Notes: generated by a model from the letters alone, not told the origin. 64,000 nt of DNA from Bacteroides sp. (GCA_023666835.1 JAMPBJ010000001.1:931996-995995); one strand, 5' to 3'; counted from the first letter of the stretch, positions 54,239 to 63,603 are shown. Made by a program: numbers and translations.

Positions 54239-55450
54239 ATGAAATCAATCAAGGAACTATACCGAATCGGCACAGGCCCCTCGTCGAGCCACACCATGGG
54301 CCCGCGCCAGGCCGCCACACAGTTCGCCGCCCGACACAACGATGCCGCTTCATTTGAAGTGACGCTCTACGGCAGCCTCGCCGCAACCGGCAAAGGCCAC
54401 ATGACCGACGTGGCCATCATCGAGTCACTCAGCCCCGTGGCGCCGGTCGAAATCGTATGGCAACCACAGGTATTCCTTCCCTTCCACCCCAACGGCATGC
54501 AATTCCGATCGTTTGATGCCGAAGGCAAAGAGACCGACCGATGGGTAGTCTACAGCGTAGGCGGAGGTCAAATCGCCGAAGAAGGATCGCGCAGCGGCGA
54601 AACTCCCGACGTCTACGGCATGAACACCCTCAGCGAGATTTTGCAATGGTGCGAATCGACCGGACGCAGCTACTGGGAATACGTTGAGCAGTGCGAAGGC
54701 CCTGAAATCTGGGACTATCTGCGCCGGGTATGGGACACCATGCAACGCTCCATCGAGCGCGGTCTTGACCGCGAAGGAGTTCTCCCGGGACCACTCGGAC
54801 TCCGACGCCGCGCCAACACCTACTACGTGCGCGCCTCAGGCTACAAAAGCAACCTCCAGTCGCGCGGGTTAGTGTTTGCCTACGCCCTCGCCGTCAGCGA
54901 GGAGAACGCCTCGGGCGGCGAAATCGTGACCGCCCCCACATGCGGATCCTGCGGCGTACTCCCCTCGGTGCTCTATCATCTGCAAAAGAGCCGCGACTTT
55001 TCCGAAGCACGCATTCTCCGCGCTCTCGCCACCGCCGGACTCATCGGCAACGTAGTGAAACACAACGCCTCGATAGCCGGCGCCGAAGTTGGATGCCAGG
55101 GCGAAGTCGGAGTGGCCTGTGCAATGGCCGCGGCAGCCGCCAACCAGCTCTTTGGCGGAAGCCCCGCCCAGATAGAATATGCCGCCGAGATGGGTCTCGA
55201 ACACCATCTTGGCATGACGTGCGACCCCGTTTGCGGACTTGTGCAGATACCCTGCATCGAGCGCAACGCCTATGCCGCCGCCCGCGCACTCGACGCCAAC
55301 CTCTACTCCGCATTCACCGACGGCATGCACCGCGTGTCGTTCGACCGCGTAGTCGAAGTGATGAAGCAAACCGGCCACGACCTCCCCTCTATCTACAAAG
55401 AAACCGGCGAAGGAGGCCTGGCCCGTACCTGGCCCGCTCAACCAAACTGA
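54239..55450 (+). CDS. sdaA: L-serine ammonia-lyase (single-chain, iron-sulfur type)
   Basis: Serine dehydratase turns L-serine into pyruvate and ammonia with a 4Fe-4S cluster. The 403-residue protein starts at ATG 54239 (MKSIKELYRIGTGPSSSHTM), with the family's beta-domain motif GPSSSHTMGPRQAA. The alpha domain has the cluster cysteines in APTCGSCGVLPSVLYHL and in the later GMTCDPVCGLVQIPCIERNA. Both domains are in one chain. The longer frame from 54176 passes through the terminator and is rejected. Confidence 0.95.
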   Translation: MKSIKELYRIGTGPSSSHTMGPRQAATQFAARHNDAASFEVTLYGSLAATGKGHMTDVAIIESLSPVAPVEIVWQPQVFLPFHPNGMQFRSFDAEGKETDRWVVYSVGGGQIAEEGSRSGETPDVYGMNTLSEILQWCESTGRSYWEYVEQCEGPEIWDYLRRVWDTMQRSIERGLDREGVLPGPLGLRRRANTYYVRASGYKSNLQSRGLVFAYALAVSEENASGGEIVTAPTCGSCGVLPSVLYHLQKSRDFSEARILRALATAGLIGNVVKHNASIAGAEVGCQGEVGVACAMAAAAANQLFGGSPAQIEYAAEMGLEHHLGMTCDPVCGLVQIPCIERNAYAAARALDANLYSAFTDGMHRVSFDRVVEVMKQTGHDLPSIYKETGEGGLARTWPAQPN

Positions 55451-55693
55451 CCCCCCCCCCAAAAAAAAAGAATCAGCCATAATAGCCGCCCACAACTCCC
55501 AACCCTCCCAAAAATCCCACCACTCCCACCACTCCCAATCCCCGACCATTTCCCGCCTATTTCCCAATTCCTCCCATCTAATTCCTAATTACTAATCGAA
55601 TAAAATCGCACATATTTCATCAAAAATTTTCATAATCGCAGAATTACTATTATTTTTGCATTTCGGAAAATATAAACAAGATCTAATCATATC
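55451..55693. repeat. Non-coding stretch with C10/A9 tract, C-rich repeats and AATTCCTAATT repeat (copy 3)
   Basis: No gene is seen. Directly after the sdaA stop is a run of ten C and nine A. A C-rich tract with repeated CCCACCACT words covers 55490-55560, and the AATTCCTAATT repeat lies at 55566-55594. The same pairing of C-rich tract and AATTCCTAATT occurs at 21335-21581. Confidence 0.55.
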
Positions 55694-56419
55694 ATGTCGA
55701 AAAAAGAATCAACGGAAACCCGTACGAAAATTGACGACCTCAACGACTCGCTGACCAAAGCCGAGATGAAGGTCCAGAACAATAAAAAGATCATCATGTG
55801 GGCATGCGTGATCGCTGCCGTACTCGTTGCTGCCGTACTTGGCTATATCTATCTCATCTACAACCCCGGCAAAAACAAAGCCGACACCGCCTACGGTGTT
55901 GCCTCAAGCAAAGAGGTTGTTTATCAGATCAACGCCACCCAGCTCGATTCCGCAGCCGCCGCCACCCAGCAGGACGCCGTCATCAAAGCCTACGAAACAG
56001 CTGCCGCAAAAGGCCACAACGGAGGCAACAACGCCAAGCTCATGGCCGCCGTCAACCTCTTCAAGAAAGGCGACTACAACAAAGCCCTCACCTATCTCAA
56101 GGACTACGACACCAAGGACGACGTGATCGCCATCACTTCCAAAACTCTTGAAGGCGACTGCTACGTCAACCTCGACAAATTCGAAGACGCCATCAAATGC
56201 TTCCAGGCCGCTGCAAAGCTTGCTAAAGGCAACGCCACCCTCCAGCCCTACTGCTGGCTCAAGGAAGCCACAGTGCAGCGCCACCTCGGCAACTTCGCCG
56301 CTGAAGCCGACCTCTACAAGCAGATCATCGACACCTATCCCGAATATGCACAGGTGACCGGCGAAAACTACGAAGCCTTCTACGAACGTGCCAAAATACA
56401 GGCCGAGGGCAAAAAATGA
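55694..56419 (+). CDS. Membrane-anchored tetratricopeptide-repeat protein
   Basis: The 241-residue protein has a charged cytoplasmic N-terminus with a coiled-coil-like stretch (about 1-30), one membrane helix (about 34-57, IMWACVIAAVLVAAVLGYIY) and a periplasmic part with two to three TPR-like helical pairs (AAVNLFKKGDYNKALTYL, EGDCYVNLDKFEDAIKCFQA, EADLYKQIIDTYPEY). This resembles YfgM-like and cell-envelope TPR proteins that bind partners in the periplasm. A terminator separates it from the LytS gene. Confidence 0.88.
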   Translation: MSKKESTETRTKIDDLNDSLTKAEMKVQNNKKIIMWACVIAAVLVAAVLGYIYLIYNPGKNKADTAYGVASSKEVVYQINATQLDSAAAATQQDAVIKAYETAAAKGHNGGNNAKLMAAVNLFKKGDYNKALTYLKDYDTKDDVIAITSKTLEGDCYVNLDKFEDAIKCFQAAAKLAKGNATLQPYCWLKEATVQRHLGNFAAEADLYKQIIDTYPEYAQVTGENYEAFYERAKIQAEGKK

Positions 56420-56447
56420 TTTGAACCAACCAGTCCATAACTTTTTC

Positions 56448-56486
56448 AGCGGTGGCAAGCCCTCAAGCTCTGCCACCGCTTTTTTG
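56448..56486 (+). terminator. Rho-independent terminator after the TPR gene
   Basis: A 10-base perfect stem (56448-56457 with 56471-56480) followed by a T-run (TTTTTTG). Confidence 0.85.
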
Positions 56487-56534
56487 TTCCCCGCCCCCCC
56501 CAGATCACGTCAAACAATAGCGACCACCTCGACC

Positions 56535-57620
56535 GTGCGACCAATCATCTCCTACAATCCGATCATATCCAAGCGATTCACCAAGTGGACCAACTTTCTG
56601 GTCCATGCCATCGTGCTCTGTCTGCTCTTCATATTCCCCGAGCTCCTTGTGCCGTTTCTCTCGCCCGAGTTCGACTCCGTGCCGGTGGCCATCTACTTCA
56701 AAACGTTTATCTGCGTCGCCATATTCTATGCCAACTACTACGTGATCATCGACCGCACACTCCTGCCGTCGATCCACCTCACGCGCTTCATGCTCTTCAA
56801 CTCCGTCATCATCCTTCTGGCACTGGTCATCCTCTACGCCGTGTGGACTCTCAGCGACCCCGTCGCCCATGGAGTCCCGATGTCCACCACACAAGCGCCC
56901 GTCGGATCGCCCGCACTGATCAACGTGGCCCGCGACGTCATCATCATCATTCTCACCGTAGGCCTTGCCGTAGCCGTTCGCCTCAGCTACCACTGGCTGC
57001 AGATCGACCGCAACAACCGCGAACTTGAAACCCTCCACAAAGACCTCGAACTCTCCCAACTGCGCGACCAGCTCAACCCCCACTTCATCTTCAACGTGCT
57101 CAACACCATCTACGCGCTCATCGAGATCGACCCCGGCAAGGCCCGCGACGCTGTCCACCGCCTCAGCAAGATGCTCCGCTACATGCTCACCGACCCCGCT
57201 TCCACCGTCGAGCTTAGCCGCGAATGCAACTTCATCACCGACTATATCAGCCTCATGAAGCTCCGCCTCCCCGTTGGCTTCCCACTGACGGTCAGAATCG
57301 ATTGCCGCGAAATGGCCCACAGCAACATCCGTCCCCTCATATTCATCAACGTCATCGAAAATGCATTCAAATACACTCTCCTCTCATCCGGTCAGCGTTT
57401 CATCCATATCTCCCTCACCACTCGCGGACGCTCCCTCGTGCTCCACTGTGCCAACGCCTACACCCCGCAGACCGCTGATCCCGACGACAACCATCGCAGC
57501 ATCGGGCTGCAAAACCTTCGCCGACGCCTGCAGTTGCGCTATCCCGAAGCCCACACCCTCACGATCGACGATTCAGGCCACACCTTCACAGTCGACCTCA
57601 CCATCGATCTGACTCAATAA
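56535..57620 (+). CDS. LytS/YehU-family sensor histidine kinase
   Basis: The most likely start is GTG at 56535, which gives 361 residues; the frame is open further upstream but runs back through the terminator at 56448-56486. Four membrane helices (about residues 17-160) form the sensor part. The His_kinase domain follows with LRDQLNPHFIFNVLNTIYAL (phospho-acceptor His183), a PLIFINVIENAFKYTLL N-box and a C-terminal ATP-binding fold. It should phosphorylate the LytTR regulator encoded 36 bases downstream. The signal sensed is unknown. Confidence 0.92.
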   Translation: MRPIISYNPIISKRFTKWTNFLVHAIVLCLLFIFPELLVPFLSPEFDSVPVAIYFKTFICVAIFYANYYVIIDRTLLPSIHLTRFMLFNSVIILLALVILYAVWTLSDPVAHGVPMSTTQAPVGSPALINVARDVIIIILTVGLAVAVRLSYHWLQIDRNNRELETLHKDLELSQLRDQLNPHFIFNVLNTIYALIEIDPGKARDAVHRLSKMLRYMLTDPASTVELSRECNFITDYISLMKLRLPVGFPLTVRIDCREMAHSNIRPLIFINVIENAFKYTLLSSGQRFIHISLTTRGRSLVLHCANAYTPQTADPDDNHRSIGLQNLRRRLQLRYPEAHTLTIDDSGHTFTVDLTIDLTQ

Positions 57621-57656
57621 TCCCCTTTCCGCAAACTCGATAACACTCCAAGCCAA

Positions 57657-58394
57657 ATGAAAATACTCCGAACCTGCGTCGTCGACGACGAACCTCTCGC
57701 CGCCTCTCTGATGGCAAAATATGTCAACAACACCCCTTTCCTCTCACTCATCGGCACATTCTCCTCCGCACAGGAAGCCGTTCGCCCGATCATCGAAGAC
57801 GACGTCGACCTCATATTCCTCGACATCAACATGCCGCAGCTCAACGGCCTCGAATTCGCCCGCATAATTCCGCCTACCTGCTGCATCATCTTCACCACGG
57901 CATATGAAAAATATGCCGTCGAAAGCTTCAAAGTCAAAGCCTTCGACTATCTTCTCAAACCGATCAACTACAACGAATTTCTCTCAGCTGCCACCGCAGC
58001 TCTAAAACATCACGAAGCCACATCAACGCCGGTCGTGACATCCGAAAACCCGGCCGACCGCTGCATCATAGTCAAAAGCGAATACCGCCTCGTTCAGATC
58101 CACCTGACCGACATCCTTTACCTCGAAGGCCTCAAAGACTATGTGAAAATCTATCTCGCCGACGGTTCCAAAGTGATGACGCTGATGAACATGCGCACTC
58201 TCGAGCAAGCGTTGCCCGACGACACTTTCATGCGCATCCACCGCTCCTACATCGTCAACACTTCCCACATCAAAATCATCGAACGCAACCGCGTGCTCTT
58301 CGGCTCCGTTGCCATCCCCGTCAGCGACACCTATAAAAAACAATTCGCCGACTACGTCAACTCTCGCCTGATCGGATCAGCCACCGCCGACTGA
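57657..58394 (+). CDS. LytTR-family response regulator
   Basis: The 245-residue protein has an N-terminal receiver domain (about residues 1-120) with phospho-acceptor Asp56 in DLIFLDINMPQLNG and the conserved Thr and Lys in TTAYEKYAVESF and FDYLLKPIN, then a C-terminal LytTR DNA-binding domain (about 135-240; LVQIHLTDILYLEGLKDYVK, FMRIHRSYIVNTSHIKIIER). It pairs with the LytS-type kinase just upstream. LytTR regulators control envelope or polysaccharide genes in many bacteria; targets here are unknown. Confidence 0.95.
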   Translation: MKILRTCVVDDEPLAASLMAKYVNNTPFLSLIGTFSSAQEAVRPIIEDDVDLIFLDINMPQLNGLEFARIIPPTCCIIFTTAYEKYAVESFKVKAFDYLLKPINYNEFLSAATAALKHHEATSTPVVTSENPADRCIIVKSEYRLVQIHLTDILYLEGLKDYVKIYLADGSKVMTLMNMRTLEQALPDDTFMRIHRSYIVNTSHIKIIERNRVLFGSVAIPVSDTYKKQFADYVNSRLIGSATAD

Positions 58395-59087
58395 TCATTC
58401 CTCACCCAGAGCCGTGGTCAGCAAACTCACCATGTCCTTGCGCGAATTGATCCGTATCTCGTTCTGATTATACTCGATCAGCCCCCGCGCCTTCATGCTC
58501 TCCAGCGTGGCCATGAACGACGACCGCTGAACGCCAAACAGCGAATACAGGTCGCGCTGGCGGCACGACAGCACTATATCCTTGCCCTCGCGCTGTGTCA
58601 AAGCCACAATCCAGAACGCTATTCGCTCCTCAAGCGAGCCGGTGGTCAGCGCAAGCACACCGCCCACTGCCTTCTGCGCATTGACCGACAACAGATTGAG
58701 ATAATTGAACAAAAACACCGAATCCGAATTCAGCAGCGCAATATAATCAGCCTTGGTCAACTGCACAATCCCCGTAGGCTCCAGTGCCGTCACCGAACAC
58801 GGATAGAACGTTGTGCGCCCAAACAGATAGTCGGGTGCTATCACATCGGGAGCCGTAAGCGTCTGCGCCACCCTGAAGCGGCGGTCGGTGTTGACGATCT
58901 CAACCCGCGCGCTACCCGATATTATAAACTTTATATTGTCGCAGCGGCTGCCGGCCTCAACCAACTTCTCGCCCTGCAGATACTTCAGAAAATGAAACCG
59001 TGTGCTCCCAACCACTTCCGACAGCTTCGAATAGCTGACTCCGTGGAAAAGCGGCAATGCCATCAACACCTCATACATCGAATCCAT
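58395..59087 (-). CDS. Crp/Fnr-family transcriptional regulator
   Basis: The 230-residue protein has a cyclic-nucleotide-binding-type beta-roll (about residues 15-130; GEKLVEAGSRCDNIKFIISG), a dimerisation helix and a C-terminal winged helix (about 150-230; LSCRQRDLYSLFGVQRSSFM). The typical cAMP phosphate-binding arginine motif is not evident, so it probably senses another ligand. It converges with the LytTR gene with no gap: its stop begins at the base after the LytTR stop. A -7 box on the minus strand at 59257-59264 suggests a leader of about 160 bases. Confidence 0.93.
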   Translation of the reverse strand: MDSMYEVLMALPLFHGVSYSKLSEVVGSTRFHFLKYLQGEKLVEAGSRCDNIKFIISGSARVEIVNTDRRFRVAQTLTAPDVIAPDYLFGRTTFYPCSVTALEPTGIVQLTKADYIALLNSDSVFLFNYLNLLSVNAQKAVGGVLALTTGSLEERIAFWIVALTQREGKDIVLSCRQRDLYSLFGVQRSSFMATLESMKARGLIEYNQNEIRINSRKDMVSLLTTALGEE

Positions 59088-59256
59088 ATATACTTTCTTC
59101 TTTAGGTTATTTAAATATAGGGATGCCGAATAACGATGTCAATTGGTTGCCCCTGTTTTTCATCGACCCTCTATGATGGGTCTTAATTATAACGTCGGAC
59201 ACGGCGATTAAGTTTCACACCCCGGTGCTTTTCCATCATCGTCGGTCCATACACCA

Positions 59257-59264
59257 CAAAATTA
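59257..59264 (-). promoter_or_regulatory. Candidate -7 box (TAATTTTG) for the Crp/Fnr gene
   Basis: TAATTTTG on the minus strand, about 170 bases before ATG 59087. The leader contains a GACCC/GGGTC hairpin. Confidence 0.4.
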
Positions 59265-59308
59265 CAAATTTTCATCCTATTTTGCTTGCATTCGCCTCCT
59301 CCGGTGTC

Positions 59309-59316
59309 TATCTTTG
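59309..59316 (+). promoter_or_regulatory. -7 promoter box (TATCTTTG) before the acyltransferase gene
   Basis: TTG, a 20-base spacer and TATCTTTG. It sets the start at ATG 59335 with a leader of about 13 bases, and excludes the ATG at 59314. Confidence 0.65.
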
Positions 59317-59334
59317 CACCACAAAAACCCTCAC

Positions 59335-60336
59335 ATGCGCCAATCCAACATCGAAATCCTCCGCATCATCAGCATGCTCATGATCCTCATCGTCCACTTC
59401 GACGGTGCATCGTTGGGTCTGCCCATCCTCTCCGGCCACATCTCCGCCATGACCGCACGCGACGCATGGCAACTCTCCATCGAATCCCTAGCAATCGTAG
59501 GCGTCAACTGCTTCACACTCATCTCCGGCTACTTCGGCATCCGTCTGCGTCTGCGCACCGTTGTCGCCTTCCTCTTCCAGTGCATCTTCTACGCCACCCT
59601 CACCTTCGTCGCATTCAACCTCATCTACGGCTTTCCAATCAGCATCCCTGCACTGCTGACACAATGCCTCGTCATCACCCACACTGATCTCTGGTACGTA
59701 CCCGCCTACTTCGGCCTGATGCTCATCGCCCCCATCCTCAACGCCGGATTCGACCACATGACCTCACGTCAGGCTCTCACGGCAACAGGCGCTTTCATCC
59801 TCTTCAACATATGGGCCGGATGGTGGTGGGGCGCCGGATTCAACCCCACCGGCTACACCATAGTCCAACTCATCATGATCTACTGCCTGGGCCGATGCAT
59901 CGCCCTTCACCTCATGCCACTGCTTGCCGGCCGACACCGCCAAGCCATGATCACGGCCGCAGCCGTCTACTTTGGCGCCACACTGCTCACCACGATCTAC
60001 GCCGTCAGCGACACCGTCCGTGCCTACGCCTACAATTCACCCCTCGTCATCATAGCCTCGGCCGCCCTGCTCGTGCTCTTCGCATCCTTCTCCTGCAGCT
60101 CACCGACCGTCAAACTCGTAGCCCGCTCATCGTTTGCCGTCTACCTCATTCACAAAGCACCCATTGTTTGGGGCAACTACCTCCGCCCCACCGTCGACGC
60201 CCTCTGGCACCATACCACCCTCACGCAATTCACCCTCTACAGCGCGGCCGCCATCATAGCCATCTACCTCCTCGCCATGATCATCGACCCCGCTCGCCGA
60301 GCCCTCTCCCGCCTCCTCTTCTCCCGCCTCCCCTAA
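59335..60336 (+). CDS. Membrane acyltransferase (acyltransferase_3 / OafA-like)
   Basis: The 333-residue protein from ATG 59335 (MRQSNIEILRIISMLMILIV) has about ten membrane helices. The first helix carries the family motif NIEILRIISMLMILIVHFDG, with the active-site-type His in VHFD. Such enzymes transfer acetyl or other acyl groups to cell-surface glycans or lipids across the inner membrane. No glycan cluster lies beside it, so its acceptor is unknown. It has its own promoter. Confidence 0.88.
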   Translation: MRQSNIEILRIISMLMILIVHFDGASLGLPILSGHISAMTARDAWQLSIESLAIVGVNCFTLISGYFGIRLRLRTVVAFLFQCIFYATLTFVAFNLIYGFPISIPALLTQCLVITHTDLWYVPAYFGLMLIAPILNAGFDHMTSRQALTATGAFILFNIWAGWWWGAGFNPTGYTIVQLIMIYCLGRCIALHLMPLLAGRHRQAMITAAAVYFGATLLTTIYAVSDTVRAYAYNSPLVIIASAALLVLFASFSCSSPTVKLVARSSFAVYLIHKAPIVWGNYLRPTVDALWHHTTLTQFTLYSAAAIIAIYLLAMIIDPARRALSRLLFSRLP

Positions 60337-60397
60337 CCCCCACCCAAAAACAGATCCGACAAGTCCAACAAGCCCGACCCATCCGACAAGTCTGACA

Positions 60398-60430
60398 AAT
60401 TCCTAATTCCTCTCTCCTAATTCCTAATTC
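60398..60430. repeat. Dispersed AATTCCTAATT repeat (copy 4)
   Basis: AATTCCTAATTCCTCTCTCCTAATTCCTAATTC-type units between the acyltransferase and DUF177 genes. A TCCGACAAGTC-type short repeat precedes it (about 60356-60397). Confidence 0.55.
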
Positions 60431-60472
60431 TTAAAATTTCATCAAATGTTTGCGCAACTTGAAGATATTATA

Positions 60473-60480
60473 TAACTTTG
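60473..60480 (+). promoter_or_regulatory. -7 promoter box (TAACTTTG) before DUF177-rpmF
   Basis: TTTG at 60449-60452, a 20-base spacer and TAACTTTG; predicted transcript start near 60486. Confidence 0.65.
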
Positions 60481-60502
60481 CAAAGTTTTTTCAACCGATC
60501 GA

Positions 60503-61117
60503 TTGACCGTGGGCAAATTTACAGAATATAAAATTCCGCTGATGAGCATGCCTGCCGGGGTGCAAACCTATGAGTTTCACCTTGGCAAACAATTCTTCAT
60601 CAACATGGAGAACCCCGACATCCATGATGCCGACCTTACATGTGTGCTCACCGTCGACCACAAAGGCGACCTCTATCAGATGGACTTCGCCATTCGCGGC
60701 ACAATCACTCTGCTCTGCGACCGTTGCCTCGACACCCTCGAATGGCCCGTCGATACAACCTACTCAATCGCAGTCAAATACGGCGACGATTACAACGACG
60801 AATCCGACAATCTCCTCATCATACCTCACTCCGACGCCTATCTCAATGTGGCCTACATGATCCACGACACCGTGGCTCTAACAATACCCATCAAGCACGT
60901 TCATCCCCTCGGAAAATGCAACCGCCAGATGAGCGCCGTACTGAAAAAACACCGCGCCGGCGACCCCAACGATGAAGACATCGAGCTCGAACAGGAACTC
61001 ATCGACTCGATCGACAACATCGAACAGGACGCCCAACAATCATCCGCCCCCACCGACCCCCGGTGGGACGCACTCAAAGGTCTCGCATCGCCCTCCCAAG
61101 GCGACCCCGCCGAATGA
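60503..61117 (+). CDS. DUF177 (YceD-like) protein
   Basis: YceD/DUF177 proteins are encoded next to rpmF in nearly all bacteria and are needed for 23S rRNA and ribosome assembly in some. The reading begins at TTG 60503 or GTG 60509 (the second gives MGKFTEYKIPLMSMPAGVQT); there is no ATG nearby. The protein has about 204 residues and contains RGTITLLCDRCLDTLEWPVD, the family's Cys-containing core, plus an acidic C-terminal half (DEDIELEQELIDSIDNIEQD). The rpmF gene follows 86 bases downstream. Confidence 0.88.
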   Translation: MTVGKFTEYKIPLMSMPAGVQTYEFHLGKQFFINMENPDIHDADLTCVLTVDHKGDLYQMDFAIRGTITLLCDRCLDTLEWPVDTTYSIAVKYGDDYNDESDNLLIIPHSDAYLNVAYMIHDTVALTIPIKHVHPLGKCNRQMSAVLKKHRAGDPNDEDIELEQELIDSIDNIEQDAQQSSAPTDPRWDALKGLASPSQGDPAE

Positions 61118-61203
61118 CCCATAAACCAAGAAAATCATTATCGAAACGCCAACATACATTTCGAAACAAACAACAAACAATAAACAATAACAATCAATAA
61201 ACA

Positions 61204-61389
61204 ATGGCACATCCTAAACGCAAACAATCGAAGACCCGCACAGCCAAGCGCAGAACCCACGACAAGGCTGTTGCCCCCACACTCGCCATTTGCCCCAACT
61301 GCGGCGCTTGGCACATCTACCACACTGTTTGTGGTGAATGTGGTTACTATCGCGGCAAAGTAGCTATCGAAAAAGCTGAAGTAGTCTAA
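61204..61389 (+). CDS. rpmF: 50S ribosomal protein L32
   Basis: The 61-residue protein starts MAHPKRKQSKTRTAKRRTHD, the L32 N-terminus, and has a four-cysteine zinc knuckle (CPNC at 30-33, CGEC at 43-46). It is part of the large ribosomal subunit. It keeps the conserved DUF177-rpmF-fabH order. Confidence 0.97.
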   Translation: MAHPKRKQSKTRTAKRRTHDKAVAPTLAICPNCGAWHIYHTVCGECGYYRGKVAIEKAEVV

Positions 61390-61598
61390 ACAACGCCACG
61401 CCCCATCGCCCCGCCTACGGCGCGACCCGGGCATCAGCACCTTTTCTACAGCTGCCTTGACCGTAGCCCTGACTTTTTTCTACGACTGAATGCAATTCTC
61501 CGGACAGCAGCGCCGCACACACACGATGCGTTTGCGCCTGCCGGAGGATATTCGTCGTGTTTCCACACTCACATCAACAAATCTAACTCACATCGACA

Positions 61599-62582
61599 AT
61601 GCCTAATGCAAGAATTTCCGGCGTAGCTTCTTACGTGCCCGACGACATACTCGACAACGAAATGCTGTCGAAAATGGTCGACACCAACGACGAATGGATC
61701 ACCACACGCGTCGGCATCAAAGAACGCCGCATACTCAAAAAAGAAGGTGAAGGCTCCTCATATATGGGCATACAGGCCGTCAACCGACTGCTCGAATCCA
61801 CCGGCACCAAGCCCGAAGAAGTCGAGCTGCTCATTTGCGCTACCTCCAACCCCGACTACCGATTCCCCTCCACCGCCTCGGTAATAGCCTATGGCACAGG
61901 CCTCAAAAACGCCTACGCCTACGATATTCAGGCCGCATGCGCCGGTTGCATCGTGGCTCTCGAAGACGCCGCAGCCTACGTCAAATCCGGCCTGCGCAAA
62001 AAAGTAGTCATCGTGGCCGCCGAAAAGATGTCGTCGATGGTCAACTATAAAGACCGCACCACCTGCCCCCTCTTTGGCGATGGCGCAGCCGCCATGATGA
62101 TCGAACCAACCGACGAACCTGTCGGAATCATCGACGCCGTGTTCCACGTCGACGGCGTAGGTCGCGACCACCTCATCATGCACGCCGGAGGTTCCGTAAT
62201 GCCAACCACACACGAAACCGTCGACCGCGGCGACAACTTCCTCTTCCAGGACGGACGATTCGTCTACAAACACGCAGTCACCGACATGTACGAATCTACT
62301 CTCGACATCTGCCGTCGCAACAACCTCACGATCGACGACGTCGACTACCTCATTCCCCACCAGGCCAACCTCCGCATCATCGAAGCCGTGGCCTCTCGCG
62401 CAGGCATCAACCCCCAAAAGGTACTTGTCAACATCGAATACCGCGGCAACACATCCGCAGCCTCAATCCCCCTCTGCATCGACGAGAACAAAGACTGCCT
62501 CAAAAAAGGCGACAAACTCATTCTCACAGCATTCGGCGCAGGATTCACCTGGGGCGCAATGTATGTCATCTGGGATCTCTGA
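61599..62582 (+). CDS. fabH: 3-oxoacyl-ACP synthase III
   Basis: FabH starts fatty acid synthesis by joining acetyl-CoA (or a branched acyl-CoA) to malonyl-ACP. The 327-residue protein has the catalytic triad Cys114 (AACAGC), His254 (PHQANL) and Asn284 (RGNTSA), and the substrate-binding VDTNDEWITTRVGIKERRI near residue 30. plsX, often between rpmF and fabH in other bacteria, is absent here. The start at ATG 61599 is the only good one. A weak hairpin (62617-62640) and T-rich sequence follow. Confidence 0.97.
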   Translation: MPNARISGVASYVPDDILDNEMLSKMVDTNDEWITTRVGIKERRILKKEGEGSSYMGIQAVNRLLESTGTKPEEVELLICATSNPDYRFPSTASVIAYGTGLKNAYAYDIQAACAGCIVALEDAAAYVKSGLRKKVVIVAAEKMSSMVNYKDRTTCPLFGDGAAAMMIEPTDEPVGIIDAVFHVDGVGRDHLIMHAGGSVMPTTHETVDRGDNFLFQDGRFVYKHAVTDMYESTLDICRRNNLTIDDVDYLIPHQANLRIIEAVASRAGINPQKVLVNIEYRGNTSAASIPLCIDENKDCLKKGDKLILTAFGAGFTWGAMYVIWDL

Positions 62583-62616
62583 TCCACAGACCCGCATTTT
62601 CATAAAATTTTCACCG

Positions 62617-62640
62617 AATAGCATCTTTTTGGGTGCTATT
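62617..62640 (+). terminator. Weak terminator-like hairpin after fabH
   Basis: A 7-base AT-rich stem (62617-62623 with 62634-62640) followed by TGTGTTTTAT. Confidence 0.4.
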
Positions 62641-62712
62641 TGTGTTTTATAATATGAGTCGCGGCCGATACGGCCCGCTCATTATTTTTCCTGTAACCAA
62701 TTTTCAACGACT

Positions 62713-63603
62713 ATGGATCAAAAACATAAAGCCGGATTCGTCAACATCGTTGGCAATCCAAACGTCGGAAAATCCACTCTCATGAACGACCTCGTGGGCG
62801 AACGCGTCAGCATCATCACTTCAAAAGCGCAGACCACACGCCACCGCATCATGGGCATTGTCAACACCGACCAATACCAGATCGTATTCTCCGACACCCC
62901 CGGAGTCCTTGCCCCAAAATACAAACTCCAGGAAAGTATGCTCGGATTCTCCGAAGGAGCACTCACCGATGCCGACATCCTCCTATATGTCACCGACGTG
63001 GTTGAAGACCCCACCAAAAACGCCGACTTCCTCGCCAAAGTGGCCAAAGAAACCATACCCGTCCTCCTGGTCATCAACAAAATCGACCTCGTCAAAAACC
63101 AGGCCGACCTGGAAGCCATCGTAGCCCGATGGAAAGAGCTCCTGCCCAACGCCGAAATATTCCCCACCTCGGCCAAAGAGCACTTCAACGTCACCAACCT
63201 CATGAACCGCATCGTAGAGCTCCTGCCCGAAAACGAACCATACTTCGGCAAAGACGCCCTCACCGACAAACCCGCACGATTCTTCGTCACCGAAATCATA
63301 CGTGAAAAAATCCTCCTCAACTACGACAAAGAAGTGCCTTACTCCACCGAAGTCATCGTCGAAAAATTCGAAGAAAAAGAAAACTCAATCCACATCATGG
63401 CCGTCATCTACGTCGAACGCGACTCCCAGAAAGGCATCATCATCGGCCGACAGGGCGCACGACTCAAAAAAGTCGGCACCGAAGCCCGAAAGGACATCGA
63501 AACATTCTTCGGCAAACGCGTTTACCTCGAACTCTTCGTCAAAGTTGAACCCAACTGGCGAAACCGCGAAAACAAACTCCGCGCCTTCGGCTACATCGAA
63601 TAA
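62713..63603 (+). CDS. era: GTPase Era
   Basis: Era binds the 3' end of 16S rRNA and is needed for 30S assembly. The 296-residue protein has the GTPase motifs G1 GNPNVGKST (about residues 13-21), G3 DTPG, G4 NKID and G5 TSAKEH, and a C-terminal KH domain with [20 protein letters not shown]. Length and motifs are normal. der follows 50 bases downstream with its own promoter box. Confidence 0.97.
   Translation: MDQKHKAGFVNIVGNPNVGKSTLMNDLVGERVSIITSKAQTTRHRIMGIVNTDQYQIVFSDTPGVLAPKYKLQESMLGFSEGALTDADILLYVTDVVEDPTKNADFLAKVAKETIPVLLVINKIDLVKNQADLEAIVARWKELLPNAEIFPTSAKEHFNVTNLMNRIVELLPENEPYFGKDALTDKPARFFVTEIIREKILLNYDKEVPYSTEVIVEKFEEKENSIHIMAVIYVERDSQKGIIIGRQGARLKKVGTEARKDIETFFGKRVYLELFVKVEPNWRNRENKLRAFGYIE

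Noticed and set aside
55451..55469. C10/A9 homopolymer run as a phase-variation switch
   Set aside because: It lies just after the sdaA stop and not within a coding region or an evident promoter; the lengths may also be affected by sequencing error.
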